A stretch of 36,295 nt of DNA from Myxococcaceae bacterium. GTDB lineage: Bacteria; Myxococcota; Myxococcia; Myxococcales; Myxococcaceae. The stretch is from contig JADGQZ010000029.1 in NCBI GenBank assembly GCA_017881345.1, forward strand, positions 1 through 36,295. The letters run 5' to 3'. Positions 1-10,230 of this stretch are shown here, one piece after another. The notes beneath the pieces are model-generated. The model was not told the DNA's origin. It did no database searches and saw only the letters and a list, made by a program, of their open reading frames with translations. The number at the start of each line of letters is the position of its first letter. Positions within the stretch are counted from its first letter, which is position 1. The translations under genes and the position numbers were made by a program.

Positions 1-3000
1 ACGCACCAGCACCACGCCCACGTAGACGTCCGGGATGCCCGTCTCGCCGACCGGGACCTCGAGGGTGGTGGCGGCTCCCTTGAGCTTCACGTGGCGGGCG
101 AGGCTGACCCCCTCTCGCTCCACGGTGAGCACCGCCTCGGCCGAGGGAAACGGGCTCTTCACCAGCACCCGCGCGGTCTCGCCCACGTCGTAGACCGCCT
201 TGTCGGTCACCAGATCGATGCGGTCCGAGTCGTTGCGCTGCCACGAGACCCAGCCGTCGCCCACCACGTAGAGCGCGCTGCGGGTGGTCTGCTTCCGCTT
301 CTGGGCGTCCACGACCTCCGCCTGAACGACGTGGAGACCCGGCGCCTTCGGGGTGAAGCTGCAGGCTCCGGGGACCTGCTCGACCTTGACCGTGCAGCTG
401 GCCACCGGCTCCTCGACCGGCTCGCTGAGGGTCTCCCACCGGTCACCGCCGGTCTTCTTCCGCACGAACTTCCAGTCGCGCCGGAACACGCTGACCTGCA
501 CCTCTCCCTTCTGGCGCTTGCCATCGGGAGAGACCGCGACCGCCTCGAGCGACACCGGCTTGCCGACCTCGGCGAAGCCCTCGACGTTGCGCTGCCGGAT
601 GCCGGCGTAGAGCGCGGCCGGATGCACGTGCACCACGGCCCGGTTGGCGATGCGTTGCCGGTTGACGTCCGCCACCTCGGCCTCGAGCGTGACGACCGAG
701 GAGCGTCCGCCCGGCGTCTCGACCTGGCCGGCGTCGATCTCGAAGACCCCCTGGGCGTCGGTCTTGCCCTCCCCCGCGCCGATCACCTCGGTGGTCGAGC
801 CCGGCCGGTCATCGCTCCACTCCCAGGTGTTGATGCCGAAGGCGAAGCCGGGGTTGTCGGGCGGCTGGTAGTCATCGGTGGCGCGGGTGGCGGTCCAGCG
901 CACCGTGGCGCCGGGCATCGCCCCACCGAAGAGGTAGCGGGCCACCACCCGGCCCTGGAGCTTCTGGCCGCTCAGTGCCTCGGGGGACGCGGTGGTGACA
1001 TCCACCTTGAACTGCGGCGGACGGTACTCCTCGACCCGGAACGTCGCGCTGGTGGAGATGCCGCCCGACGAGACGTCCGCGCTCGCCCGGAGCTGGTACG
1101 TGCCCAGCGGCGCGCCGGCATCGATCGGAACCTCGGCGGAGAAGGTGCCAAAGTCGCTGAGCGGGATGCTCCGGGACCAGATCGTCTTGCCCCGTGAATC
1201 CAGGACCGAGACGTCGGCCTTGGTTCCCTTGCCGGGGGTGGTGACCACGCCGAGGCGCCGGTACCGGAGCATGCCCTTGATGTCGACGGTATCGCCCGGC
1301 CGGTAGATGCCACGCTCGGCGACCGCGAAGCCCATCGACTGCGGCTGCTTGCCGTCCCACGCGCCCTCGACGCCGAATGCCCACGGCCCGAAGCCGCCCG
1401 ACCAGTCCGCGAGGGTGACGCCGGTGTCTCCGTCGAGCGACGCGGCGACGAGCGCGAAGGGCGGCCCCCCGTCGTGGTCCCGACCTCTCCGTCCACCGCT
1501 CTTGCCGGGTCCGACGACGGACGCGAGGCCGGGCACGTGCGCCAGCCCGTCGCCATCGGTCTTCCCCTGCCACTTCACCGCGCCGTCGCCGTCGTAGAGC
1601 GACAGCGCCGCGCCCGGGACCACCGTGCCGTCGGACACGCGGGTGACCCACACGATGCCCGACGTCGCCCCGAGCTTGGTGTGCACGGCCAGGTCGGTGA
1701 TCTGCCCGGTGACGCGCTGGGTCCGCTGCCAGCCCCGGTGCGGGTCGATCTCCGGCGCGGTGGTGACCAGGTGGAAGAGGCCGGTGCCCTTGCCCGCGAG
1801 GAGCTCGCGCACCTTCACCGGACGGGTGCCCGGGAGGTTGTGCGTGCCGTCGAGCGCAATCTGGCTGGTGATCGGCTGCCCGGCGGGGACGGTCTGGGCG
1901 TTGCGGCGGCCACCGAGGAAGCGCGCCATCTCCGCCGGCCCGAGCGGCCAGAGCTGCGCGTCGAGCTCGGTGACGTTGGTGAATCGAACGGGAAGGTCGC
2001 CGTCTCCCTTCGCCTCGAGCAGGGCGACGTCGGGCCCGAGCTCGTATTCGGGCTTCAGGTCGTCGGTGCGGGCCTGTCCCTGGGCGGCCGGCGCGGTCTG
2101 CCCGAAGACGTCCTTCACCCCCGAGGCGATGGTGAAGACGTAGGTCGTGCCGGGGCGGAAGCTCCCGGGGACGGTGGTGTAGGGGTTGTGCCGGTTCCCG
2201 TAGGGCTCCTGGGACTCCGCGCGGTCCCAGTCGATCTGCACCGCTGGCTGGACCTTGAGGTGGGCCTTCAGCGAGGCCACGTCGAGCGGGTTGGTGCTCT
2301 CGATCACCAGCGGACCGTAGGGACACGCGTAGCCGCCGAGGCAGGCCTGCACGCCTTCGATCCGGGCCGGCCCGTAGGTGTGGTACCCGAGACGGACCTC
2401 CTGCTCCAGGGTGAGCGGGCCCTCCTTCGCCCGGAGCGAGGGAGCGATGACCAGCTCCACCGCCGTGGCCAGGGGGAGCGGCCGGTCGATCTTGACCGTG
2501 ACCGCGGTGCGCCGGCTCGCGATGAGGTCGCGGCCCGGGCGCTCGACCGACTCGGGCGCCGGGCCCGCGGGCTTCGCCGAGACCGTCACCGGCCACGTCG
2601 TGCCTTCCGGACCGACGCGGAGCGAGATGGCCTTCTCCGGCTCGACCACCGCCTGGTTGAAGACGAGGACGATGTCCTGGCTCGGCCTGAGCCACCGCGA
2701 GCCGCCGGCCGGAGCGGCCGACTCGAGCCGGGGCCCCGGCGTGTCGAAGGACCAGCTGTAGCCCTCCTTGAGCGTCGATCCGTCCACACCCTTCAGGCCC
2801 GGCGGCACGGTGACGGTGAACCGGGTGGCGAACGGCAGGGGTGTCTTCGGGACGAACTCCACGCTGGCCGAGCCGATCCATCGCCACTCGCCGTCGACCG
2901 CAGTGCTGAGGGAGGGCGGAGGGGCGAGCGCCTTCTGCTCGTCGATCGACATCAGCGCGACCACCGGCCGCGAGAAGGTGATGGTGGGGCGTGCGTCCGC

Positions 3001-3198
3001 GCCGACCACCTCGTGCGGCCGGGCGGCCACGACGGTGAGTAAACCTGGTGGCAGCGCCTCCCTCGCGATGTCGAGCGCGGGGGGCGCCGGCAGGGGCTGC
3101 AGCGTCTGGTCCGAGCCCGACGGTTTGCCCTTGCAGGCGGTGAGCGCGGCCGCAGCGAGCACGACGGCGCAGACGAGACGGGTCGATCCAGCCCTCAC
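1..3198 (-). CDS. Alpha-2-macroglobulin family lipoprotein (N-terminal ~1066 aa; 3' end outside window)
   Basis: Minus-strand frame open from GTG at 3198 to the window edge. My translation begins VRAGSTRLVCAVVLAAAALTACKGKPSG, with lipobox LTAC. It continues with typical bacterial A2M (YfhM-like) segments such as GIYRPGDTVDIKGMLRYR, FRVEEYRPPQFKVDV and LVTDKAVYDVGETARVLVKSPF. The ORF track only lists wrong-frame ORFs here because this one runs off the edge. Confidence 0.88.
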   Translation of the reverse strand, partial: MRAGSTRLVCAVVLAAAALTACKGKPSGSDQTLQPLPAPPALDIAREALPPGLLTVVAARPHEVVGADARPTITFSRPVVALMSIDEQKALAPPPSLSTAVDGEWRWIGSASVEFVPKTPLPFATRFTVTVPPGLKGVDGSTLKEGYSWSFDTPGPRLESAAPAGGSRWLRPSQDIVLVFNQAVVEPEKAISLRVGPEGTTWPVTVSAKPAGPAPESVERPGRDLIASRRTAVTVKIDRPLPLATAVELVIAPSLRAKEGPLTLEQEVRLGYHTYGPARIEGVQACLGGYACPYGPLVIESTNPLDVASLKAHLKVQPAVQIDWDRAESQEPYGNRHNPYTTVPGSFRPGTTYVFTIASGVKDVFGQTAPAAQGQARTDDLKPEYELGPDVALLEAKGDGDLPVRFTNVTELDAQLWPLGPAEMARFLGGRRNAQTVPAGQPITSQIALDGTHNLPGTRPVKVRELLAGKGTGLFHLVTTAPEIDPHRGWQRTQRVTGQITDLAVHTKLGATSGIVWVTRVSDGTVVPGAALSLYDGDGAVKWQGKTDGDGLAHVPGLASVVGPGKSGGRRGRDHDGGPPFALVAASLDGDTGVTLADWSGGFGPWAFGVEGAWDGKQPQSMGFAVAERGIYRPGDTVDIKGMLRYRRLGVVTTPGKGTKADVSVLDSRGKTIWSRSIPLSDFGTFSAEVPIDAGAPLGTYQLRASADVSSGGISTSATFRVEEYRPPQFKVDVTTASPEALSGQKLQGRVVARYLFGGAMPGATVRWTATRATDDYQPPDNPGFAFGINTWEWSDDRPGSTTEVIGAGEGKTDAQGVFEIDAGQVETPGGRSSVVTLEAEVADVNRQRIANRAVVHVHPAALYAGIRQRNVEGFAEVGKPVSLEAVAVSPDGKRQKGEVQVSVFRRDWKFVRKKTGGDRWETLSEPVEEPVASCTVKVEQVPGACSFTPKAPGLHVVQAEVVDAQKRKQTTRSALYVVGDGWVSWQRNDSDRIDLVTDKAVYDVGETARVLVKSPFPSAEAVLTVEREGVSLARHVKLKGAATTLEVPVGETGIPDVYVGVVLVR

Positions 3199-3336
3199 GG
3201 TGTGGCGTCCTCCCCCGGGAAGCCCCGCAGCTTGCGGTGCCCCGGGCCTATTCTGCTCTCTGGCGAGCGCGCCCGGGTCGACGAAGAGCTCCCGGGAGTC
3301 CCGGGCCCGAGGCGGTGCAGCCGCCGGGCCAGCCGC

Positions 3337-3915
3337 TCAGCGGGAGCGGAGGACCGACTCGATGCGCCGGTCGGGGATGAGCCACGCGAGGGCCACGCCG
3401 GCGTAGACCAGGTCGGCGAGCCACGGGTGGACGAAGGCCAGCCCGATGCCCACGGCGTAGGCCACCGGCGAGAGCTTGTCCTTGTGCGCTCGCCCCACCG
3501 CCCGGGCAAGCTCGGAACGCGGTCCCTCGTGGGCGATGATCGCCCGCTCGAGGACGACGTACGCCAGCCCCGCCAGGAGCAGCACCACCCCGTAGAGCGC
3601 CGCCGGCCAGGGAGCCCGCGGGTTGTCCCCCACCCAGGCGGTCACCACCGGGACCAGGGAGAGGCAGAAGAGGAGCGCCAGGTTCGCCCACATCACCCTG
3701 CCGTCGATCTCGTGCGTCGCGTGGAGCAGGTGGTGGTGGTTGTTCCAGTAGATGCCGACGTAGACGAAGCTCAGGACGTAGCTGAGGAAGAGCGGGACCA
3801 TCGGCCGGAGAGCGTGGAGGTCGCCGCCGTGCGGCACCTTCAGCTCGAGCACCATGATGGTGATGACGATGGCGAGCACGCCGTCGCTGAAGGCCTCCAG
3901 CCGTCCAGTCTTCAT
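3337..3915 (-). CDS. TMEM175 / DUF1211-family integral membrane protein (putative K+ channel)
   Basis: ORF 3337..4161 trimmed to ATG at 3915: MKTGRLEAFSDGVLAIVITIMVLELKVP. The FSDG motif in TM1 and the multi-TM profile are typical of bacterial TMEM175. Confidence 0.85.
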   Translation of the reverse strand: MKTGRLEAFSDGVLAIVITIMVLELKVPHGGDLHALRPMVPLFLSYVLSFVYVGIYWNNHHHLLHATHEIDGRVMWANLALLFCLSLVPVVTAWVGDNPRAPWPAALYGVVLLLAGLAYVVLERAIIAHEGPRSELARAVGRAHKDKLSPVAYAVGIGLAFVHPWLADLVYAGVALAWLIPDRRIESVLRSR

Positions 3916-3928
3916 CGCCCCCCGGGCT

Positions 3929-4525
3929 TTAGCCGACCAGGATGACGGTCGTCGACCGGGCACCGTGCGCACCGATGACCAGCGCCTGCTCGATGTCGGC
4001 CGTCTTGGAGGGCCCGGAGATGAAGATGCCGAAGCCGGGCGCGCCCAGGCGCAGCCGCCCGTAGGCGTCGTGGAGCGTGTGGACCAGCTCCTTGCCCGGG
4101 ACGACGAGGACCAGGTGCTGGGTGACGAAGAGCACCGCCCGCCGCTCGCGGAGCACCGCATCGGTCAGCCAGACCGCGCCGTTCTCGGCCACGCCGAACT
4201 CACCGGGCACCACGGCCAGGTCCACGCCCGCGAACCCGTGCGGATCGGCGACCGCGTCGATGGAGAGGTTTCCCGGAAGCACCTCTGGCACCAGCGAGAC
4301 GATCTGCCTGGCCTCCCGCGCAACCGGGAGCGCGCGGACCGCGGCAGCCGCCTCCAGGAGCCCGGCGACTCGGACGCACACGCCGCCCACGTCGGTGACG
4401 CTCTGGGCGAACTTGCCCGCGAGGTCCTCGAACCGCACCGGCGAGGAGGCCACGTCGGGCAACGCGACCGGCGGAGGCTTCGCCTGCCGGAGGCGCTCCA
4501 GCATCTTCTCGCGGCTAGCTCGCAC
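3929..4525 (-). CDS. lutC: LutC/YkgG family lactate utilization protein
   Basis: 198 aa with conserved segments EFGVAENGAVWLTD and VLVVPGKELVHTLHDAY...GFGIFISGPSKTADIEQALVIGAHGARSTTVILV. Adjacent to and overlapping lutB. Confidence 0.9.
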   Translation of the reverse strand: MRASREKMLERLRQAKPPPVALPDVASSPVRFEDLAGKFAQSVTDVGGVCVRVAGLLEAAAAVRALPVAREARQIVSLVPEVLPGNLSIDAVADPHGFAGVDLAVVPGEFGVAENGAVWLTDAVLRERRAVLFVTQHLVLVVPGKELVHTLHDAYGRLRLGAPGFGIFISGPSKTADIEQALVIGAHGARSTTVILVG

Positions 4526-5882
4526 GGCGGCTCCTCCACTCCTCTCGGAAGCTCCGCGCCGGGAGCGGGGGAAGGTCCCGCTCCTGTCCCCAGCCGCCGG
4601 ACATCCTGCGCAGCAGCCCCGCGGGCATGAGCCGCCCGAAGAAGCGCACCATCCACCCCGCCAGGCGATAGAGCCGCGGGCGCTGGAACACCCAGCTGGC
4701 GATCGCGACCCCGCGGCGCTTGCCGGCCGGGGTTAGGCCCCGGGCGTCGAGCTCGCGTCTCCAGGCGAGGAGCTGGCTGTGCAGGTCGATCTTCACCGGG
4801 CACACGTCGCTGCACGAGCCGCAGAGGCTCGAGGCGAACGGGAGCGCGACGTTCCGCTCGGCGTCCGCCGCGGGCGAGAGCACCGAGCCGATGGGCCCGG
4901 GCACCGTCGTGCCGTAGCTGTGACCGCCGCTGCGCCGGTACACCGGGCAGGTGTTCATGCAGGCCCCGCAGCGGATGCAGCACAGCGCGCGGCGGTGCGT
5001 CTCGCTCGCCAGCAGGTTGCTCCGGCCGTTGTCCACCAGCACGAGGTGCAGCTCGCCACCCGGCCGCGGCCCGTGGAAGTGCGAGGTGTACGTGGTGATG
5101 GGCTGGCCGGTGCCGCTCCGGGCGAGGAGCCGGAGGAAGACGGCGAGGTCCGCCGCCCGCGGGATGAGCTTCTCCACCCCCATCGAGGCGATGTGGATGG
5201 GTGGGAGCGCCACCCCGAGGTCGGCGTTGCCCTCGTTGGTGCACACCACGAAGCCGCCGGTCTCGGCGATGGCGAAGTTCACCCCGGTGAGCCCGGCCTG
5301 ACCGGCGAGGAACTTCTCGCGCAGGTGCTGCCGGGCGGCCTCGGTCAGCTGCTTGGGGTCGGAGAGGCCCGCCGGCGTGTGGAGCGTGCGGTGGAAGAGC
5401 TCACCGATCTCCTCGCGCTTGCGGTGGATGGCCGGCATGACGATGTGGCTCGGCGGCTCCTTGCCGAGCTGGACGATGCGCTCGCCGAGGTCGGTATCGA
5501 CGACCTCGATGCCCGCTTCCTCCAGGACGCCGTTGAGGTGGCACTCCTCGGTGAGCATCGACTTGCTCTTCACCAGCCGGGTGACGCCGCGGTCCCGGAG
5601 CAGGCCGAGGACGATGGCGTTGTGCTCGGCGGCGTCGGCCGCCCAGTGCACCTGTGCGCCGAGGGCGAGGGCCTTGCGCTCGAACTCCTCGAGGTAGTCG
5701 GCAAGCCGCGAGAGGGTGTGGAGCTTGATGCGCGAGGCGGCGTCGCGGAGGGCCTCCCAGTCGGGCACGACCGAGGCGGCGCGGTCGCGCTTGGTCCGCA
5801 TGTTCCAGACCGCGGCGTCGTGCCAGTGGAGGCGCGCCTCGTCCCGGACCAGCGTGAGGGCGGCGCGGGCGTGGGCGTTCAT
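4515..5882 (-). CDS. lutB: LutB family iron-sulfur lactate utilization protein
   Basis: 455 aa. Contains KSKSMLTEE, NFAIAETGGFVVCTNEGNADL and the ferredoxin-type motifs CIRCGACMNTCPVYRRSGGHSYG and CGSCSDVCPVKI. Overlaps lutC by 11 nt. Confidence 0.93.
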   Translation of the reverse strand: MNAHARAALTLVRDEARLHWHDAAVWNMRTKRDRAASVVPDWEALRDAASRIKLHTLSRLADYLEEFERKALALGAQVHWAADAAEHNAIVLGLLRDRGVTRLVKSKSMLTEECHLNGVLEEAGIEVVDTDLGERIVQLGKEPPSHIVMPAIHRKREEIGELFHRTLHTPAGLSDPKQLTEAARQHLREKFLAGQAGLTGVNFAIAETGGFVVCTNEGNADLGVALPPIHIASMGVEKLIPRAADLAVFLRLLARSGTGQPITTYTSHFHGPRPGGELHLVLVDNGRSNLLASETHRRALCCIRCGACMNTCPVYRRSGGHSYGTTVPGPIGSVLSPAADAERNVALPFASSLCGSCSDVCPVKIDLHSQLLAWRRELDARGLTPAGKRRGVAIASWVFQRPRLYRLAGWMVRFFGRLMPAGLLRRMSGGWGQERDLPPLPARSFREEWRSRRAS

Positions 5883-5980
5883 GGTGCGGGGACTTCAGCC
5901 GAGTGCCTCCCCGGGCGCAACCGCGCCGTGGCGGCCGGCGTGGAGCGCCGGGTCGTGCCTATCCTCCGGCCGCACGCCCC

Positions 5981-6211
5981 GTGAGCCGGAACTCCCGCAT
6001 TGCCCTGGTCGCCGCCCTGCTGATCGTCACGGTGCTCGTGGTCGCGACCCTCATGGCCGAGCCGCTGGTACACCCCTGCCCGGGCGACATCGAGCAGTGC
6101 GGACGGATCTGCGCCGGCCAGACGCTCGCCCCGCTCCCCTGGCGCTGTCACCGGGCGACTGACTGCCAGTGCCCGAAGGCCCTGCCCTGGCCTCACCGCC
6201 GGCCGCGGTAG
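5981..6211 (+). CDS. Small single-TM Cys-rich hypothetical protein
   Basis: GTG start at 5981 within ORF 5903..6211: VSRNSRIALVAALLIVTVLVVATLMAEPLVHPCPGDIEQCGRICAGQTLAPLPWRCHRATDCQCPKALPWPHRRPR. Basic N-terminus, one hydrophobic segment, six Cys after it. It fills the lutA-lutB gap on the opposite strand. No clear Shine-Dalgarno. Confidence 0.42.
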   Translation: MSRNSRIALVAALLIVTVLVVATLMAEPLVHPCPGDIEQCGRICAGQTLAPLPWRCHRATDCQCPKALPWPHRRPR

Positions 6212-6230
6212 GCTCCCCGGCGCTCTGCGC

Positions 6231-7001
6231 TCAGACCGGCGCGGGCACGGCAGCGCCGGACATCGCCGCGTCGAACACCTGGGCCACGTGGAGGAACTGC
6301 AGCGGCGAGCGACCCCGGCGAGCGACTCCCTCCAGGTGCATCAGGCACGACATGTCCACCGCGGTCACCACGTCGGCGCCGGCACGCGCATGGTCGGCGA
6401 CCCGGTCCCGGCCCATCGCTCCAGACACCGCCGCCTCGTCCAGCGAGAAGAGCCCGCCGAAGCCGCAGCACTCGTCGGGGCGCGCCAGCTCCACCAGCTG
6501 GATGCCGCCCAGCGAGCTGACCAGCGCGCGCACCTTGTTCCACGGCTCCACCATCCGCTCGCTGCCCGTGCCAAGCCGGAGATCCCGCAGTCCATGGCAG
6601 CTCTGGTGGATGCCCACCTTGCGTGGATAGACCCCCTCGATGCGGCGGACGCCGAGCACGTCGATGATGAACTCGCAGAGCTCGTAGGTCCTCCCGGCAA
6701 CCGTCTCCACCCGCGGATCGTTCGGGAGCACGTCGTGGTAGTGGTGCCGGACCATCGCAGTGCAGCTCCCCGACGGGCAGACGACCTGCTGGTACCGCTC
6801 GAAGACGTCCAGGTGGTGGCTCGCCAGGGGCGCCGCCGCCTTCGTGGCACCGGCGTTGGCCATGGGCTGGCCGCAGCAGGTCTGGGCCTCCGGGTACTCG
6901 ACCTTCACCCCGAGCCGCTCCAGCACCCGCGCCGTGGCGAGGCCCACCGCCGGGTAGAGCTGGTCCACGTAGCAGGGGATGAAGAGGGCCACCGGGTCCA
7001 T
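6231..7001 (-). CDS. lutA: LutA family (Fe-S)-binding protein, CCG-domain
   Basis: ORF trimmed to ATG at 7001: MDPVALFIPCYVDQLYPAVG...QTCCGQPMANAGA...HQSCHGLRDL...DECCGFGGLFS. CCG-type cysteine-rich motifs. Confidence 0.92.
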   Translation of the reverse strand: MDPVALFIPCYVDQLYPAVGLATARVLERLGVKVEYPEAQTCCGQPMANAGATKAAAPLASHHLDVFERYQQVVCPSGSCTAMVRHHYHDVLPNDPRVETVAGRTYELCEFIIDVLGVRRIEGVYPRKVGIHQSCHGLRDLRLGTGSERMVEPWNKVRALVSSLGGIQLVELARPDECCGFGGLFSLDEAAVSGAMGRDRVADHARAGADVVTAVDMSCLMHLEGVARRGRSPLQFLHVAQVFDAAMSGAAVPAPV

Positions 7002-7081
7002 CGTCCGACTCTCCCGCGCCGCGGCCCTGGGCACAACGTTCAGATTGCCGGGGATCCCCCGAGCGGGCAGGCTGCGTGCCC

Positions 7082-7684
7082 ATGCGAGCGAACGCCCCGG
7101 CAACACTGTCCGCAGCGCTGTGCCTCCTGGCGCCGGTCGCGTTCGGCCAGTCCGAGCCGCCACCTGGACCGCCTCCGGAGTACGGGACCTCGCAGGCTCC
7201 GGTGTATCTCCCGCCGCCGCAGTACGCGCCGCCCCCGGAGCCGAGCCTGGTCCGCCAGATGTCGGTGGGACCGCGCCTGATCATCGCCCCGGGCGTGTTC
7301 ATCCCGTCCTCGGGCAGCACGGGCTTCACGCTGGGTGTGGTCGGCGGCTACGGGATCGATCTGGGCCCGGTCATCGTGACGCCGGGGCTGATGTTCCAGG
7401 GGAGCTGGAGCTCCGACTGGACCGTCTACTCCGGCCTGGGCGGCGCGCGGCTCACCTTCCCGTTCGGGAACTTCGGTCCGTTCATCGAGGGGGCGCTGGG
7501 CTACGGCAACGTCAGCGGGCCCCTGGGCTACTCGAAGGGAGGCCTGGAGATCCGAGTGGGTGGCGGGTTCATCTTCTTCTTCAGCCGCTCCTTCGCCCTC
7601 GGTCTGACGGTGGACTACGACACCATCACCGACACGCCGTACCACACCTGGATCATCGCCCCGACGATCCTGCTCTCGTTCTAG
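7082..7684 (+). CDS. Predicted outer-membrane beta-barrel protein
   Basis: MRANAPATLSAALCLLAPVAFGQSEPPPGPPPEYG...: signal peptide, Pro-rich linker, then alternating Gly/aromatic strands ending in ...APTILLSF (C-terminal Phe). ATG at 7076 is an alternative start. Confidence 0.72.
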   Translation: MRANAPATLSAALCLLAPVAFGQSEPPPGPPPEYGTSQAPVYLPPPQYAPPPEPSLVRQMSVGPRLIIAPGVFIPSSGSTGFTLGVVGGYGIDLGPVIVTPGLMFQGSWSSDWTVYSGLGGARLTFPFGNFGPFIEGALGYGNVSGPLGYSKGGLEIRVGGGFIFFFSRSFALGLTVDYDTITDTPYHTWIIAPTILLSF

Positions 7685-8122
7685 CTACCGTTTCGACGGG
7701 TAGGGGCTGACTTCCGTCTCCCGGAAGAAGTAGCCGATCTCGGTCTTCGCGTTCTCGACGCTGTCGGAGCCGTGCACGGTGTTCTTCTCCACGTCGGTGG
7801 CGAAATCCTTCCGGATCGTTCCCGGCGCGGCGTTGGCCGGGTTGGTCGCGCCCATGATCTCGCGGTTCCGGGCGATGGCGTTCTCTCCCTCCAGCACCAT
7901 CAGCACCACCGGTCCCGAGGTCATGAAGGTGACCAGGTCCTTGAAGAAGGGCCGCGCCTTGTGGACGGCGTAGAACCCCTCGGCGTCCCGCTGCGAGAGG
8001 TGCTGCATCCGCACCGCGACGGGCTTCAGCCCCGCATCCTCGAAGCGGGTGATGATCTTCCCGATGATGCCCTTCTCCAGTCCGTCGGGCTTGATGATGG
8101 AGAGCGTGCGCTCAGTGGCCAT
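7685..8122 (-). CDS. ndk: Nucleoside diphosphate kinase
   Basis: 145 aa from ATG at 8122: [32 protein letters not shown]...[18 protein letters not shown]...[20 protein letters not shown], including the active-site H-G-S-D motif. Confidence 0.97.
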   Translation of the reverse strand: MATERTLSIIKPDGLEKGIIGKIITRFEDAGLKPVAVRMQHLSQRDAEGFYAVHKARPFFKDLVTFMTSGPVVLMVLEGENAIARNREIMGATNPANAAPGTIRKDFATDVEKNTVHGSDSVENAKTEIGYFFRETEVSPYPSKR

Positions 8123-8142
8123 GTCGTTGTCGTTCCTTCGGT

Positions 8143-9033
8143 TCAGCGAGTGCGGCCGCGCTGCAGCGCGGCCTGCAGGGTGGTGCCGAGCTCGGCGGGG
8201 GACGGCGCCATCAGCACCCCCGCCGCCTCCATCGCCCGGATCTTCTCCGCCGCGGTGCCCTTGCCCCCGGCGATGATCGCCCCGGCGTGCCCCATCCGCT
8301 TGCCGGGAGGGGCCGACACTCCGGCGATGAACCCGGCGATGGGCTTCCTGAACTCCTTGCCGATGTACTGGGCGGCGGTCTCCTCGGCGCTCCCGCCGAT
8401 CTCGCCGATCATGATGACCGCGTCGGTCTCCGGGTCGGCGTTGAAGAGCCTGAGGCAATCCACGAAGTCGGTCCCGTTCACCGGGTCACCGCCGATGCCC
8501 ACCGCGGTCGACTGGCCGAGCCCCAGCTGGGTGAGCTGGAAGACCGCCTCGTAGGTCAGGGTCCCCGAGCGAGAGACGACCCCGATCCGCCCGGGGCGGT
8601 GGATGTGGCCGGGCATGATGCCGATCTTGCACTTGGCCCCGGGGGTGATGACGCCCGGGCAGTTGGGGCCGACCAGCCGCACCGGCCTGCCCTGCAGCGC
8701 CCGCTTCACCTTCACCATGTCCAGCACCGGGATGCCCTCGGTGATGACGATGACCAGCGGGACGCCTGCGTCCGCGGCCTCGAGGATGGCGTCGCCGGCG
8801 AACGGCGGAGGCACGAAGACCACGCTGACGTTGGCGCCGGTCTGCTTCACCGCGTCGGCCACGGTGTCGAAGATTGGGACCGAATCGCGGAACCGGGTCC
8901 CGCCCTTCCCCGGGGTGACGCCGGCGACGAGCTTCGTCCCGTAGTCCATCATCTGCCCGGCGTGGAAGGAGCCGGCGGAGCCGGTGATGCCCTGCATCAG
9001 CACCCGGGTGTTCTGGTCGATGAGGATGCTCAT
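8143..9033 (-). CDS. sucD: Succinyl-CoA synthetase, alpha subunit
   Basis: 296 aa: [45 protein letters not shown]...[13 protein letters not shown]...[18 protein letters not shown]. Confidence 0.97.
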   Translation of the reverse strand: MSILIDQNTRVLMQGITGSAGSFHAGQMMDYGTKLVAGVTPGKGGTRFRDSVPIFDTVADAVKQTGANVSVVFVPPPFAGDAILEAADAGVPLVIVITEGIPVLDMVKVKRALQGRPVRLVGPNCPGVITPGAKCKIGIMPGHIHRPGRIGVVSRSGTLTYEAVFQLTQLGLGQSTAVGIGGDPVNGTDFVDCLRLFNADPETDAVIMIGEIGGSAEETAAQYIGKEFRKPIAGFIAGVSAPPGKRMGHAGAIIAGGKGTAAEKIRAMEAAGVLMAPSPAELGTTLQAALQRGRTR

Positions 9034-10205
9034 GACACCTTCTCGCCCCGGGCTGCCGCCACGGCCTTCTCCGCGGCCTGGCGGAGGTTGTCCGCGGGGA
9101 TGATGGGCAGGCCGGAGTGGCGGAGGATCTCCTTGCCCTGCTCCACGTTGGTGCCCTCGAGCCGGACGACCAGCGGGACGGACAGCTTCACCTCGCGGGC
9201 GGCGGCGACCACGCCCTCGGCGATGACGTCACACTTCATGATCCCACCGAAGATGTTGATCAGCACTGCCTTGACCGCCTTCGCGCTGAGGATGAGCTTG
9301 AACGCCTCGGTCACCTTCTCCTTGGTCGCCCCGCCGCCCACGTCGAGGAAGTTCGCGGGCTGGCCGCCGACCAGCTTGATGGTGTCCATGGTGGCCATGG
9401 CCAGACCGGCGCCGTTCACCATGCAGCCGATGTTGCCGTCGAGGGAGATGTAGGCCAGGTCGAACTCCTTGGCCTGCGCCTCGATCGGATCCTCCTCGGC
9501 GACGTCGCGGTAGCCCAGCAGCTCCTTGTGCCGGTAGAGGGCGTTGTCGTCGAAGTTCAGCTTGGCGTCGAGGGCCACCACCGAGCCGTCCTTGAGCAGG
9601 ACCAGCGGATTCACCTCGACCAGCGAGGCGTCGGTCTCGATGTAGCTACGGTAGAGCGCCCGGGCGAAGGCCACGAACTTGCCGATGCTGTCGCCCTTGA
9701 GGCCGAGGCCGAAGGCGAGCTTTCGCGCCTGGTAATCAGCGAGGCCGACGACCGGGTCGATGGACTCGAGGAGGATCTTCTCCGGATGCTTCGCGGCGAC
9801 CTCCTCGATCTCCACCCCGCCCTCGCTGGAGGCCATCAGCGACAGACGCGACGTGGCCCGGTCGAGCGTCATGCCCAGGTAGAACTCCCGCTCGATGGGG
9901 AGTCCCTCCTCGACGTAGACCTTGTTGACCTTCTGCCCCTCGGGGCCGGTCTGGTGCGTCTTCAGCATCATCCCCAGGATCTGCGAGGCGAGCTGCTTCG
10001 CCTCCGCGGGGCTCTTCGCCAGCTTCACCCCGCCGCCCTTTCCCCGGCCGCCGGCGTGGATCTGCGCCTTCACCACCACCACCGGAGTCCCGAGCGACGT
10101 CGCCGCCTTCTCGGCCTCCTCCGGAGTCGTGGCGAGGACGCCGCGCGGGGTGGGCACCCCGTACTTCCGGAACAGCTCCTTGCCCTGATACTCGTGGATC
10201 TTCAT
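9030..10205 (-). CDS. sucC: Succinyl-CoA synthetase, beta subunit
   Basis: [22 protein letters not shown]...[20 protein letters not shown]...[19 protein letters not shown]...[15 protein letters not shown]. Overlaps sucD by 4 nt (ATGA). Confidence 0.97.
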   Translation of the reverse strand: MKIHEYQGKELFRKYGVPTPRGVLATTPEEAEKAATSLGTPVVVVKAQIHAGGRGKGGGVKLAKSPAEAKQLASQILGMMLKTHQTGPEGQKVNKVYVEEGLPIEREFYLGMTLDRATSRLSLMASSEGGVEIEEVAAKHPEKILLESIDPVVGLADYQARKLAFGLGLKGDSIGKFVAFARALYRSYIETDASLVEVNPLVLLKDGSVVALDAKLNFDDNALYRHKELLGYRDVAEEDPIEAQAKEFDLAYISLDGNIGCMVNGAGLAMATMDTIKLVGGQPANFLDVGGGATKEKVTEAFKLILSAKAVKAVLINIFGGIMKCDVIAEGVVAAAREVKLSVPLVVRLEGTNVEQGKEILRHSGLPIIPADNLRQAAEKAVAAARGEKVS

Positions 10206-10230
10206 GGGGGTTCCCCCTCGGGGGGCGGGC

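Noticed and set aside
872-2887. 671-aa minus-strand ORF and overlapping plus-strand 368/522-aa ORFs
   Set aside because: Composition (RRGPAGRHRR-type, Arg/Gly/Pro/His rich) is typical of frame-shadow ORFs in high-GC DNA. The frame ending at 1 and starting at 3198 gives the coherent A2M protein.
3270-3325. CCCGGG-rich palindromes (ctcccgggagtcccgggcccg) between A2M and TMEM175 genes
   Set aside because: Short, expected in high-GC sequence; no clean stem plus T-tract, so neither terminator nor operator can be claimed.
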